Shown here one piece after another: positions 12,641 through 20,410 of a stretch of DNA of 24,568 nucleotides. Every line of letters starts with the position of its first letter. Within the stretch, counting starts at the first letter, position 1. Below the pieces are notes generated by a model. It saw nothing but the letters and a program-made list of their open reading frames with translations, made no database searches and was not told the origin of the DNA. The position numbers and the translations under genes were made by a program. This DNA is from a virus. The DNA is taken from positions 1 through 24,568 of IMG/VR virus record IMGVR_UViG_3300033273_000390; one strand, given 5' to 3'.

Positions 12641-13813
12641 ATGAAGAGTTTTGCTCACTTTTTCCAAGAAGCAGTAGAAACCCTTGCGTCTACTGAAGCA
12701 AAGAACCGTGGTCTCCAAGGCAATGGTCATGGAGACTGGTATGATGCTAAGGGTAACTTTGTAGCAAAAACTGTAGGTGGTAAGTTAAAGTATTTTGGTG
12801 CTGGTGATACTAAGTCTGTAGATGGAAAACCTGGTGAAGAGGTAAAGAGACAGAAACCACAGCAAGCAAAACCAGCAGCACAACAACCAGAGCAAGAAGC
12901 AGAGAATGGATTGGTTGTTGTTCTTGGTAAGTTCAATCCTCCATCGAAAAATCATGAGGGTTTACTAAGAGCAGGTTTCTCCCAGGCAAACAGACTTGGG
13001 TATGAGTTTAGAATATATCCAAGTAGAGTAAAAGACCCACAGTCAAATCCACTTAATCCGACTGCTAAGATTGACTATATGAAGCAGTTGTTCCCCAAGT
13101 ATGCTGACTATGTTGTTGATAGTGAGGAGTCTAGAACTATCTTTGATATTCTTCAGTCAACATACAATGATGGATACACTGCAATTACACTAGTTGTAGG
13201 ACAAGAAAGACTAGGTGAATTCCAGAGTCTGGTTCATAAAGGTGAAGGTCAAGGATATCAGTTCAATAATATCGAAGTAATTTCTGCAGGAGTTAAAGAC
13301 CCAGATAGTGACGTTGAATCTCCTGGATCTGCTGCACTTATGAGAACAGCAGTTGCTATGGATGACTTTGAGAACTTTAAGACTGGGGTTCCAATGGGAA
13401 TCTCTGATGCTGTGAAGAGAAAACTGTTCTCATCAATGAAGAAGTCCATGGAAGCAACAGAAGTTACTGAGGCATGGAAAATTGCACCAGAACTTGACCG
13501 TGATGGTTTGAGATGGAACTATAAGAACAATGGACTATTTGAAGTTGGAACTATTGTAGAAAATCTCAGTACTGGTCTTAGAGGTATTATTAAGAGACGT
13601 GGTGCTAACTATCTTATTTGTGTAACTGAAGATGGTATCATGTTTAAGAGTTGGTTGAGAGATGTTATGGAAGTCCATGAAGTTGGAACTGATGAGTATA
13701 GACAGTATGTTCAGCAGTTGACACCAGGACAAACTCCTCATAGTTACACTGGAGTATCTGTTCCAAACACATATCCGAAAAAGAAATCCATAAATAATAA
13801 AAGGAAAAAGTAG
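12641..13813 (+). CDS. Nucleotidyltransferase with capsid-targeting N-terminus
   Basis: Three parts. Residues 1-11, MKSFAHFFQEA, resemble the capsid-targeting peptide of T4 internal head proteins (M-K-T-Y-x-x-F-x-x-E-A), with a likely cut by the prohead protease after E10. Residues about 90-265 form an HxGH-type nucleotidyltransferase domain: GKFNPPSKNH (96-105) in place of the usual GxFNPxHxGH, and SAALMR (230-235) in place of the ISxTxxR signature, so it may be cytidylyl- or adenylyl-transferase-like, altered or inactive. The last part has a beta-rich NNGLFEVGTIVENLSTGLRG segment and a very basic tail. GGCHAD-type motifs are absent. A late-type promoter precedes it. It is probably packaged in or attached to the head. 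Confidence 0.78.
   Translation: MKSFAHFFQEAVETLASTEAKNRGLQGNGHGDWYDAKGNFVAKTVGGKLKYFGAGDTKSVDGKPGEEVKRQKPQQAKPAAQQPEQEAENGLVVVLGKFNPPSKNHEGLLRAGFSQANRLGYEFRIYPSRVKDPQSNPLNPTAKIDYMKQLFPKYADYVVDSEESRTIFDILQSTYNDGYTAITLVVGQERLGEFQSLVHKGEGQGYQFNNIEVISAGVKDPDSDVESPGSAALMRTAVAMDDFENFKTGVPMGISDAVKRKLFSSMKKSMEATEVTEAWKIAPELDRDGLRWNYKNNGLFEVGTIVENLSTGLRGIIKRRGANYLICVTEDGIMFKSWLRDVMEVHEVGTDEYRQYVQQLTPGQTPHSYTGVSVPNTYPKKKSINNKRKK
13789..13796 (+). promoter_or_regulatory. Late-promoter-like CATAAATA
   Basis: CATAAATA lies inside the end of the nucleotidyltransferase gene, 28 bases before the ATG of the basic protein at 13825. It fits the NATAAATA late form. Confidence 0.5.
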
Positions 13814-13824
13814 ACCTATTTGAG

Positions 13825-15243
13825 ATGGCTGAAAGTAACTACGCCAAGTTTAAGAGAGAAAAGAGAGAGAAACTTCAGGCAAAAAGAACTGCTGCTGCAA
13901 AGAGAGCTGCTGCTAATAAGATTATTAATGACCTTGCGAGAGAGGGTAAAAAGGAAAGGGAAGGTAAAGGTGAAGATTCTCCTTGGTTTAAACTGCAAAA
14001 GCAGCAGTTTGAATTGAGAAAGCAAAAGTACGAAGACCAGAGAAATAGAGAGAGAAAGAAAGATAAGGGAGAGGAAGATAAGAGGGGTGCTATGAAAGCA
14101 CTTTCTTCAGTGGGTCAAGGACAAAGAATTTCATCAACAGAAGGTGGTGCTACAGCATCTCAAAAAGCATTTACCAATGCTGCTGGTGATGTTGGTAAAC
14201 TAGCAAAGGCAGCTTTCTTAGGAACTCGTGGTGCCCTTAAGACTGCTGCAGGCAAGAGAGATGCAGCATCAAGACCAGATAAAAAAGAAATGGGTAAGGG
14301 GGGAAGACCACGCAAACCCCAAGCACCTACACCACCAAAACCAGCAATGAAGCAAATTGGTGGAACTCAAGTCAAGGGACTTCTTCCACCAGAAAGAAGG
14401 AAGAATAAAATTGGTAGACAACTACCTCCTGCTTCTAGTCCTGACCCAACTAAGAAACCAACAGTGGGTCAACCTGCTGCAGGAAGTAGACCAATGCTTC
14501 CAGGTAGCATGAAGAGAAGAATGTTGCCTGGTGCAGGTGAGAGTGGTCCAACTAGAACTGCTAAAGGTACGATTGGAACTTCTAGAGTTGGTCAACCAAC
14601 ACCAAAGAGACCTGCATTGCCTATGGCAGTTGACAAGAGAAGAATGCTTCCACCATCATCACAAGGTAGTGGTCCAGCAAGAGTTGCAGGTGGAAAGACA
14701 TATGGTCAACTTGGTCAAGCAGCAAGAGCAAATCCTGCTCTGCGAGCAAAACTGACTAAGGAAAGAGGTGGACAGACTGACTTTAAGAAGGCAAAGAGAA
14801 AGGTTCTTGGTCTTGAAGAGTTTTCATATAAAGAGCAACTTCTTATTGAAAAAGTTGAGTTTCTTCAGGAAGTAGATAATAAAGAGGATAAAAAGAAAAA
14901 GAGAAAGGATGTCATTGACATCATGAAGGGTAAGAATAAGGTTACCCTTAATCCTATAGAGGAAGCTATGAGGATTGATAAGTCCAAGATGAAGTGTAAC
15001 AAACCAAAAGCACAAGCAGTTGGTGATTCCCTTACAGGAAAGTCTCATGTTGTTAAGGCATGTGCTAATGGTCAGGAAAAAATTATTCGTTTTGGTCAGA
15101 GGGGTGTAAAAGGTTCACCTAAAAAGAAAGGTGAGTCTAAGGAATATGCTTCTCGTCGCAATAGATTTAAGTCTAGACATGCTAAGAATATTGCCAAAGG
15201 TAAAATGAGTGCAGCTTATTGGGCTAATCGGGTCAAGTGGTGA
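13825..15243 (+). CDS. Highly basic, Lys/Pro-rich late protein, 472 aa
   Basis: An extremely basic protein. Residues 1-90 are Lys/Arg/Ala/Glu-rich and helical. Residues about 150-300 are low complexity, rich in Pro, Gly, Lys and Arg, with two imperfect tandem units of about 40 residues (nt 14464-14586 and from 14587), each carrying VGQP and KRRMLP. Residues about 390-472 form a compact domain with CNKPKAQ, KIIRFGQRGVKGSPKKKG, RRNRFKSRHAKNIAKGKMSA and AYWANRVKW; this end domain recurs in cyanophage proteins as I recall. A LEEFSYKEQLLIEKVEFLQEV segment in between could hold a prohead protease site. Charge suggests DNA binding inside the head. A late-type promoter precedes it. Exact role unknown. 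Confidence 0.75.
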   Translation: MAESNYAKFKREKREKLQAKRTAAAKRAAANKIINDLAREGKKEREGKGEDSPWFKLQKQQFELRKQKYEDQRNRERKKDKGEEDKRGAMKALSSVGQGQRISSTEGGATASQKAFTNAAGDVGKLAKAAFLGTRGALKTAAGKRDAASRPDKKEMGKGGRPRKPQAPTPPKPAMKQIGGTQVKGLLPPERRKNKIGRQLPPASSPDPTKKPTVGQPAAGSRPMLPGSMKRRMLPGAGESGPTRTAKGTIGTSRVGQPTPKRPALPMAVDKRRMLPPSSQGSGPARVAGGKTYGQLGQAARANPALRAKLTKERGGQTDFKKAKRKVLGLEEFSYKEQLLIEKVEFLQEVDNKEDKKKKRKDVIDIMKGKNKVTLNPIEEAMRIDKSKMKCNKPKAQAVGDSLTGKSHVVKACANGQEKIIRFGQRGVKGSPKKKGESKEYASRRNRFKSRHAKNIAKGKMSAAYWANRVKW

Positions 15244-15249
15244 TAAATA
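15242..15249 (+). promoter_or_regulatory. Late-promoter-like GATAAATA
   Basis: GATAAATA starts in the stop codon of the basic protein and lies 29 bases before the ATG at 15279. It fits the NATAAATA late form. Confidence 0.5.
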
Positions 15250-15278
15250 GTTGAGAAATTATTTTTGAGGATGAACCC

Positions 15279-15482
15279 ATGCTTGCATTTTTACTCCCAC
15301 TAGCGTCCAAGGTAATCAGAGATGCAGTTAACAAAATTCCAGAAAACGAAGAACTCGGTGAGAAATTGGTTGAGATCTGTCTTGTTATCCTTGCTAAAGC
15401 GGTTAAGTTGACCAAGACCGATATGGACGACAAACTTCTTGAAGTTGTCACCGAAGCAATCAAGACAAGAGACGAAGCTTGA
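15279..15482 (+). CDS. Small helical protein, 67 aa
   Basis: Starts MLAFLLPLASKVIRDAV. A short hydrophobic N-terminal stretch is followed by amphipathic helices (GEKLVEICLVILAKAVKL) and an acidic tail. GAGG at 15267-15270 sits 8 bases before the ATG. It could associate with membranes but lacks a clear full-length membrane helix, so a holin call is not justified. A late-type promoter precedes it and a strong terminator follows. Function unknown. Confidence 0.7.
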   Translation: MLAFLLPLASKVIRDAVNKIPENEELGEKLVEICLVILAKAVKLTKTDMDDKLLEVVTEAIKTRDEA

Positions 15483-15495
15483 TACTATTATCTTT

Positions 15496-15523
15496 AAAGG
15501 GGGAGAAGTGATCTCCCCCTTTT
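15496..15523 (+). terminator. Strong terminator in the late block
   Basis: AAAGGGGGAGA (15496-15506) pairs with TCTCCCCCTTT (15512-15522) around AGTGA, an 11-base perfect stem ending in four T. It separates the genes at 15279 and 15582. Confidence 0.85.
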
Positions 15524-15539
15524 AGTATCTAAACAATAT

Positions 15540-15547
15540 TATAAATA
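15540..15547 (+). promoter_or_regulatory. Late promoter TATAAATA
   Basis: Exact TATAAATA octamer 34 bases before the ATG at 15582 and just behind a terminator. It should drive the structural gene as a late transcript. Confidence 0.75.
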
Positions 15548-15581
15548 AAAAAAGGTAAATGACTCATACGGAATAGAGAAC

Positions 15582-16097
15582 ATGGCACTTTGGGGAAACA
15601 AAGATACGGTGTACTCAACTGGAACTATCACTTCAGTATCTGCTGATGGTGTAGTTACTGGTAATGGTACTACTTGGAATAGTGGAAATGATGTTGTACC
15701 TGGTTTGGTAATTACTCTTGGTACTGAAAATGGTAGTGGTGTTATTAAGTCTGTCGATTCAACAACTCAACTTACTCTAGTATCAACTGCTGGTGTATTG
15801 GGAACTGTTAATGCAGGCACTTCATATAACATTTCTGAGCAACCAGTCTATCTCCCTGAAGATAGCAACTACACTGGAAATGAAATTTACGGTGTAGATG
15901 TAGCAGAACAAGCATTCACTGCATCTGGTTCTTCAGCAACTGCTGAGCAAAAACTGTATAACCCTGCACATGCTGGTTGGGTTGGAATTACAACCTACGT
16001 TGATAATCACGGAAGATTGAGAGTCAAGAGTGAAGTCCTAGTTGCAGGAAGCTCCATCACTGCTGACGCAGGTGATGACGACCAACTCCCAGAATGA
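15582..16097 (+). CDS. Virion structural protein, 171 aa
   Basis: The protein is rich in Gly, Thr, Ser and Val and almost wholly beta: MALWGNKDTVYSTGTITSVS, then GTENGSGVIKSVDSTTQLTL, SYNISEQPVYLPEDS and a C-terminal HAGWVGITTYVDNHGRLRVK. The MALWGN start and the HAGWVG-TTYVDNHG-LRVKSEVLV end recur in a T4-like cyanophage structural protein as I recall; its place in the particle (head decoration or neck/tail) I cannot tell. The acidic terminus is DDDQLPE. It follows an exact late promoter and a terminator, in keeping with heavy late expression. There is no signal peptide. Few charged residues and repeated G-T-x-T patterns fit a capsid surface fold. Confidence 0.75.
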   Translation: MALWGNKDTVYSTGTITSVSADGVVTGNGTTWNSGNDVVPGLVITLGTENGSGVIKSVDSTTQLTLVSTAGVLGTVNAGTSYNISEQPVYLPEDSNYTGNEIYGVDVAEQAFTASGSSATAEQKLYNPAHAGWVGITTYVDNHGRLRVKSEVLVAGSSITADAGDDDQLPE

Positions 16098-16108
16098 TAA
16101 GTTGATGC

Positions 16109-16480
16109 ATGAAATTTACTGAATTGAACGAAGATACATATCTTTTATTTGCTATTAAAAACTACGAGAATCCTCATTATGTTACACAAGATGATTTCTA
16201 TTGTGACTTAAAAAGGTTTAAGTGGATAAAACGATTGTTGCGTAGATATAAGAAAAAAGGTGAGTTAAAAACTCACCTTTTGATTAATCATTTTATAGTC
16301 TTATATAATGTTTTTGGTGATGCAGCAACACCTCTATTGTTTTATAAAATCGATAGAGAGTTTTGGAGTACACTAAAAACTTTTATTGTATATCTTGGTA
16401 GATTACCAGATTATCCAGTGACAAGTCTGCACAATATTGAACTAGACGAATTTTGTCTAGAAGAACTTCAAAAAATCTAA
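16109..16480 (+). CDS. Conserved phage protein of unknown function, 123 aa
   Basis: Helical, aromatic and basic protein. It contains DDFYCDLKRFKWIKRLLRRY near residue 30 and NHFIVLYNVFGDAATPLLFY near residue 65, a pattern that I recall from many T4-like phages as an unnamed conserved family. No catalytic residues stand out. It starts 11 bases after the structural gene and shares one base with the next start. Inside the gene lies a perfect 12-base hairpin with a T run (16255-16281), described separately. Confidence 0.72.
   Translation: MKFTELNEDTYLLFAIKNYENPHYVTQDDFYCDLKRFKWIKRLLRRYKKKGELKTHLLINHFIVLYNVFGDAATPLLFYKIDREFWSTLKTFIVYLGRLPDYPVTSLHNIELDEFCLEELQKI
16255..16281 (+). repeat. Perfect intragenic hairpin with T run
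   Basis: AAAAGGTGAGTT (16255-16266) and AACTCACCTTTT (16270-16281) are perfect inverted arms around AAA, inside the coding sequence at 16109-16480. The right arm ends in TTTT, giving a terminator-like form in both directions. Confidence 0.8.
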
Positions 16481-16677
16481 TGAAAAAATTAGAGGACATT
16501 TTAAAAATTATTCGAGAAGAAATAGCAATGTCTGTTCCTACCAACAACGTAGGTGGAGGTAAAATTGCTGGTACTGTTGAGGCAGGTGATGACCCCCCTG
16601 TAAGGAAGAGAAAGAAACCTTCTATCCTTGCTAGAGGTAAAATGCCTGGTGCTAGAAAACGTTGGATGCAAAAGTAA
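16480..16677 (+). CDS. Small basic protein, 65 aa
   Basis: Begins MKKLEDILKIIREEIAMSVP, continues with a Gly-rich NNVGGGKIAGTVEAGDDPP stretch and ends in a basic KRKKPS...KMPGARKRWMQK tail. The ATG shares a base with the previous stop (TAATG). The helix-plus-glycine linker and basic tail resemble small proteins found near structural genes in marine T4-like phages, some probably cut by the prohead protease (note IIREE|A). No named function. The frame is open upstream, but the coupled ATG is the best start. Confidence 0.66.
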   Translation: MKKLEDILKIIREEIAMSVPTNNVGGGKIAGTVEAGDDPPVRKRKKPSILARGKMPGARKRWMQK

Positions 16678-16689
16678 TCAGGTAAAACC

Positions 16690-17103
16690 ATGGCTTTCGG
16701 AATCGGTAGAATATCGGTTTTAGAATCAAAAGTAGATATCTACGAAGAGTTGTCCAAAGAAATGTTGGGCAAACTTGAAAAAGCAGTAGCAACTATTTCT
16801 GAGAACAGTAACAAGGTTGCTGTGATTCTAGAAAGGCATGAGAATAGGTTAAACGAAAGTGATAAGAATGATGCACTAATCATCAATATGTTGGAGGATG
16901 TAAAGATATCAAATACAAAAGAGCATAAAGCAGTTATAGAAAGAATAGAAAAAGTAGAATCAAGAGTTAGTGACCTCTATAAGTTTCGTTGGGTAGCAGT
17001 TGGAATTGCTATTGCTGCTGTGACAGTCTTGAAGGCACCTGATGTCTTCAGAGGTATCTTGACACCCCCACCTGAGACGGTTATCATACGGGAAGGTAAG
17101 TAG
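16690..17103 (+). CDS. Coiled-coil membrane protein, holin/XhlA-like
   Basis: 137 residues: a long coiled coil (about residues 8-95, with EELSKEMLGKLEKAVATI and IERIEKVESRVSDLYKFRW), one membrane helix at about 97-115 (WVAVGIAIAAVTVLKAP), then a short proline-rich tail. This coiled-coil-plus-helix plan is that of XhlA-type lysis accessory proteins, so a role in lysis is possible. A membrane-attached virion or host-takeover role is equally open. There is no endolysin next to it. The ATG is 12 bases after the previous stop. Confidence 0.66.
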   Translation: MAFGIGRISVLESKVDIYEELSKEMLGKLEKAVATISENSNKVAVILERHENRLNESDKNDALIINMLEDVKISNTKEHKAVIERIEKVESRVSDLYKFRWVAVGIAIAAVTVLKAPDVFRGILTPPPETVIIREGK

Positions 17104-17117
17104 TACCCTCCTATAGA

Positions 17118-18110
17118 ATGAGTTTCGTTGATTCCAAGTACATTGGACTTATATCTTCACGGCTAGTTAAGTTTGCTAAGAAGAAAGAAGGTCTTTATAA
17201 TTTCCGATGCCCTTACTGTGGAGACAGTCAGAAGCAGAAGAATAAAGCACGCGGATATATCTATAGATTAAAAAACGACCATAACTTTAAGTGTCATAAT
17301 TGTGGTGTTTCCAGAACATTTGCAAACTTCCTTAAGGATATGGATACAGTTCTCTATGACCAGTATGTCATGGAGAGATATAAGAATGGATTGACTGGAC
17401 GGGGAAGTCAGACAAAGAAACCAGAGATTAAAATTGACAAGCCGAGTTTTGCCAAGAAGGCATTTAATCTTCCAAGAATCTCACAACTAAATAAAGAACA
17501 CTTGGCAAGAAAATATCTAGAAGACAGGAAAATTCCAGAAGAATATTTCCGTGATTTGTATTTTTGTGAAAACTTTAAAGAGTGGACAAACACTCAAAAG
17601 CATACTTTCGATAAGGTAGATAAAGACGAACCACGTATCATCATCCCACTCATCAACGAGGGAAAAATCATAGGGTTTCAGGGTCGAAGTCTACAAAAGA
17701 AATCAAAAATTAAATATATCACTATAATGTTGGAGGAAGATGCACCCAAGATTTACGGACTCGATAGAATCAAAAAGGGAGATAGAATCTATGTTACTGA
17801 AGGACCTTTCGACAGCACATTCATTTCAAACTCGATTGCTCTTTGCGGAGCTGACGGTGATATTAGTAAGTGGGTTACTGGCGATACTGTGTGGATTTAT
17901 GATAACGAACCACGCAATCGAGAAATCGTCTCCAGGATTGAACGTACAATCAACAACGGTGCAAGGGTAGTAATTTGGCCAAAAGATATCCAGGAGAAGG
18001 ATATCAATGATATGTTTTTATCTGGACTTAACGTACAGTCCGTGGTAGAATCAAATATATTCTCTGGTTTAGAAGCAAAACTTAAATTTAACACTTGGAA
18101 GAAAGTATGA
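17118..18110 (+). CDS. 61: DNA primase gp61
   Basis: Makes RNA primers for lagging-strand synthesis with helicase gp41. The N-terminal zinc ribbon has C31-P-Y-C34 and C59-H-N-C62. The Toprim-like catalytic domain shows YVTEGPFDSTFI with E228, then an ALCGADGD segment and WIYDNEPRN, which fits the acidic metal site. Another strand pair, IIPLINEGKIIGFQGRSLQ, is typical of phage primases. It has 330 residues against 342 in T4. Its stop overlaps the nrdA ATG (ATGA). No good Shine-Dalgarno is seen before the ATG. All expected motifs are intact. Confidence 0.95.
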   Translation: MSFVDSKYIGLISSRLVKFAKKKEGLYNFRCPYCGDSQKQKNKARGYIYRLKNDHNFKCHNCGVSRTFANFLKDMDTVLYDQYVMERYKNGLTGRGSQTKKPEIKIDKPSFAKKAFNLPRISQLNKEHLARKYLEDRKIPEEYFRDLYFCENFKEWTNTQKHTFDKVDKDEPRIIIPLINEGKIIGFQGRSLQKKSKIKYITIMLEEDAPKIYGLDRIKKGDRIYVTEGPFDSTFISNSIALCGADGDISKWVTGDTVWIYDNEPRNREIVSRIERTINNGARVVIWPKDIQEKDINDMFLSGLNVQSVVESNIFSGLEAKLKFNTWKKV

Positions 18111-20410
18111 GCAACGGTACAAAGGTAATTAAACGAAATGGTCGTGTTGAGTCCCTTGACCTGAATAAGATTCATCTCATGGTTGATGAAGCATGTAAAG
18201 ACCTCGCAGGGGTCTCTGCTTCTCAGGTTGAGATGCAATCTGGTATTCAATTTTATGATGGCATCACCACTGCTGAGATTCAAGAAATCTTGATTAAGAG
18301 TGCATCTGACTTGATTGATTTGGAAAATCCAAACTATCAGTTTGTTGCTGCAAGGCTTTTGCTTTTTGCAGTTAGAAAATCCCTAAATGGTAAGGTACAG
18401 GATCATCCTGCTTTTGTTGACCATATTACTAAGTGTGTAGAACTGGGTGTATATGATGAGGCAATCTTTACTAACTATACTGAAGAGGAACTTACCAAAT
18501 GTGGTAATTACCTTAATCATCACCGTGACTATCTGTTCACTTACGCAGGTTTACGTCAGGTCGTTGACAAGTACCTGGTGCAAGATAGAAGCACAGGGAA
18601 AGTTTACGAAACTCCCCAGTTTATGTACATGATGATTGCTCTGACTATTTTCTCAGAGTATCCAAAAGAAACGAGAATCTCTTACGTCAAAAAGTACTAT
18701 GACGCAATCAGCAAACACAAAATCAACATTCCCACACCTATCATGGCAGGAGTGCGAACCCCACTTCGACAATTTGCTAGCTGTGTTCTTGTTGATTCTG
18801 ATGACACCCTCGATAGCATCTTTAGTTCTGATATGGCTATCGGCAGATATGTTGCACAAAGGGCGGGAATCGGTATCAACGCAGGCAGAATCCGTGGCAT
18901 CAACAGTAAGATCCGAGGTGGAGAGGTACAACACACAGGTGTGGTCCCCTTCCTTAAAAAGTTTGAGTCAACTGTCCGATGCTGCACACAAAACGGTATC
19001 CGAGGTGGTTCAGCTACAGTCCACTTTCCTATCTGGCATCAGGAAATCGAAGACATCATCGTCCTGAAGAATAACAAAGGAACTGAAGACAATCGTGTCC
19101 GTAAACTCGATTACTCAATCCAAATTTCTAAACTCTTCTATGAACGATTCATCACCGATGGAGAAATCTCACTTTTCTCTCCTCACGACGTTCCTGGTCT
19201 GTATGATGCTTTTGGTACTCCTGGATTTGACGACTTGTATGTGGGTTATGAACGAGATAACTCTATTCCAAGAAAGACTATCGGAGCTCAAGAACTCATT
19301 CTGGACCTCCTGAAGGAGAGAGCAGAGACTGGTCGTTTGTATATTATGAACATTGACCACTGCAATTCTCACTCTTCCTTCAAGGACAAAGTGGAGATGA
19401 GTAATCTTTGTCAGGAGATTACACTCCCCACTAAACCACTTCAGCATATTGATGACCCAGAGGGTGAGATTGCTCTTTGTATTCTTTCTGCGGTCAATGT
19501 TGGTAAGGTGAAAGACAATGATGAGTTTGAAGAACTTTGTAATCTTGCCGTCCGTGGTCTTGAAGAACTGATTGATTATCAAGACTATCCAGTGGTTGCT
19601 GCAGAGAAGTCTACAAAGGCACGTCGTTCCCTTGGGGTAGGATTCATTGGTCTGGCACATTATCTTGCCAAACTCGGGTTCTCCTACGACTCTCAAGAGG
19701 CATGGGATGCAGTTCATGGTCTCTCAGAATCGTTCCAGTATTACCTTCTTAAGGCATCAAATGAGGTAGCAAAAGAAAAAGGTGCTTGTGAATACTTTAG
19801 TCGGACTAAGTACGCAGATGGACTTCTTCCGATTGATACATATAAGCAGGATGTCGATGAAGTTTCATCTATAGAATATCAGCATGATTGGGATTCTCTT
19901 AGAGCAGATATTGCCGAATACGGACTGCGACACAGTACATTGTCCGCACAGATGCCTTCGGAGAGCAGTTCCGTTGTGTCAAATGCCACAAATGGAATCG
20001 AACCACCTAGAGGATACTTGTCCGTTAAAAAGAGTAAAAAAGGACCCCTTAAGCAAATTGTTCCGCAGTATGCCTCGTTAAAGAATAACTACACACTGTT
20101 GTGGGATATGACCTCAAATGAGGGTTATATCAATGTCGTTGCAGTGATGCAAAAATTCTTTGACCAGGCAATTTCTGGCAACTGGAGTTACAATCCAGAA
20201 AACTATCCAGACAATGAGGTCCCAGTTTCAGTAATGGCACAAGACTTCTTGACAACATACAAGTTGGGATGGAAAACTAGTTACTATCAGAACACATATG
20301 ACAACAAGACTGATGAGGTAAAGGAGGTATCAGAAAAATCAGACGCAGACCTAATCGCAGAAATTTTAAGTTCAGAAGGAGAAGAAGATTGTGAATCCTG
20401 TAAAATTTAG
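18107..20410 (+). CDS. nrdA: Class Ia ribonucleotide reductase large subunit NrdA
   Basis: Reduces ribonucleoside diphosphates to deoxyribonucleotides with NrdB. An ATP-cone-like N-terminus (VIKRNGRVESLDLNKI) is followed by the catalytic barrel. Active-site residues: C226 (ASCVLVDSDD), N433-L-C435-Q-E437 and C458 (ALCILSAVN), equivalent to C225, N437, C439, E441 and C462 of E. coli. The radical-path tyrosines appear in KTSYYQNT, and the C-terminal C762-E-S-C765-K-I pair regenerates the site. The ATG at 18107 overlaps the primase stop. An upstream TTG is in frame but less likely. It has 767 residues, similar to the E. coli enzyme (761), and no intron or break. Its end overlaps nrdB by 20 bases. 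Confidence 0.97.
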   Translation: MSNGTKVIKRNGRVESLDLNKIHLMVDEACKDLAGVSASQVEMQSGIQFYDGITTAEIQEILIKSASDLIDLENPNYQFVAARLLLFAVRKSLNGKVQDHPAFVDHITKCVELGVYDEAIFTNYTEEELTKCGNYLNHHRDYLFTYAGLRQVVDKYLVQDRSTGKVYETPQFMYMMIALTIFSEYPKETRISYVKKYYDAISKHKINIPTPIMAGVRTPLRQFASCVLVDSDDTLDSIFSSDMAIGRYVAQRAGIGINAGRIRGINSKIRGGEVQHTGVVPFLKKFESTVRCCTQNGIRGGSATVHFPIWHQEIEDIIVLKNNKGTEDNRVRKLDYSIQISKLFYERFITDGEISLFSPHDVPGLYDAFGTPGFDDLYVGYERDNSIPRKTIGAQELILDLLKERAETGRLYIMNIDHCNSHSSFKDKVEMSNLCQEITLPTKPLQHIDDPEGEIALCILSAVNVGKVKDNDEFEELCNLAVRGLEELIDYQDYPVVAAEKSTKARRSLGVGFIGLAHYLAKLGFSYDSQEAWDAVHGLSESFQYYLLKASNEVAKEKGACEYFSRTKYADGLLPIDTYKQDVDEVSSIEYQHDWDSLRADIAEYGLRHSTLSAQMPSESSSVVSNATNGIEPPRGYLSVKKSKKGPLKQIVPQYASLKNNYTLLWDMTSNEGYINVVAVMQKFFDQAISGNWSYNPENYPDNEVPVSVMAQDFLTTYKLGWKTSYYQNTYDNKTDEVKEVSEKSDADLIAEILSSEGEEDCESCKI

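Noticed and set aside
13825-14025. Overlapping open frames on both strands in the first part of the basic protein gene
   Set aside because: They are shadows of the Lys/Arg/Glu-rich codons. The long frame continues to a conserved C-terminal domain.
18095-18106. In-frame TTG as nrdA start
   Set aside because: The ATG at 18107 overlaps the primase stop and begins the conserved N-terminus. The TTG adds four residues without support.
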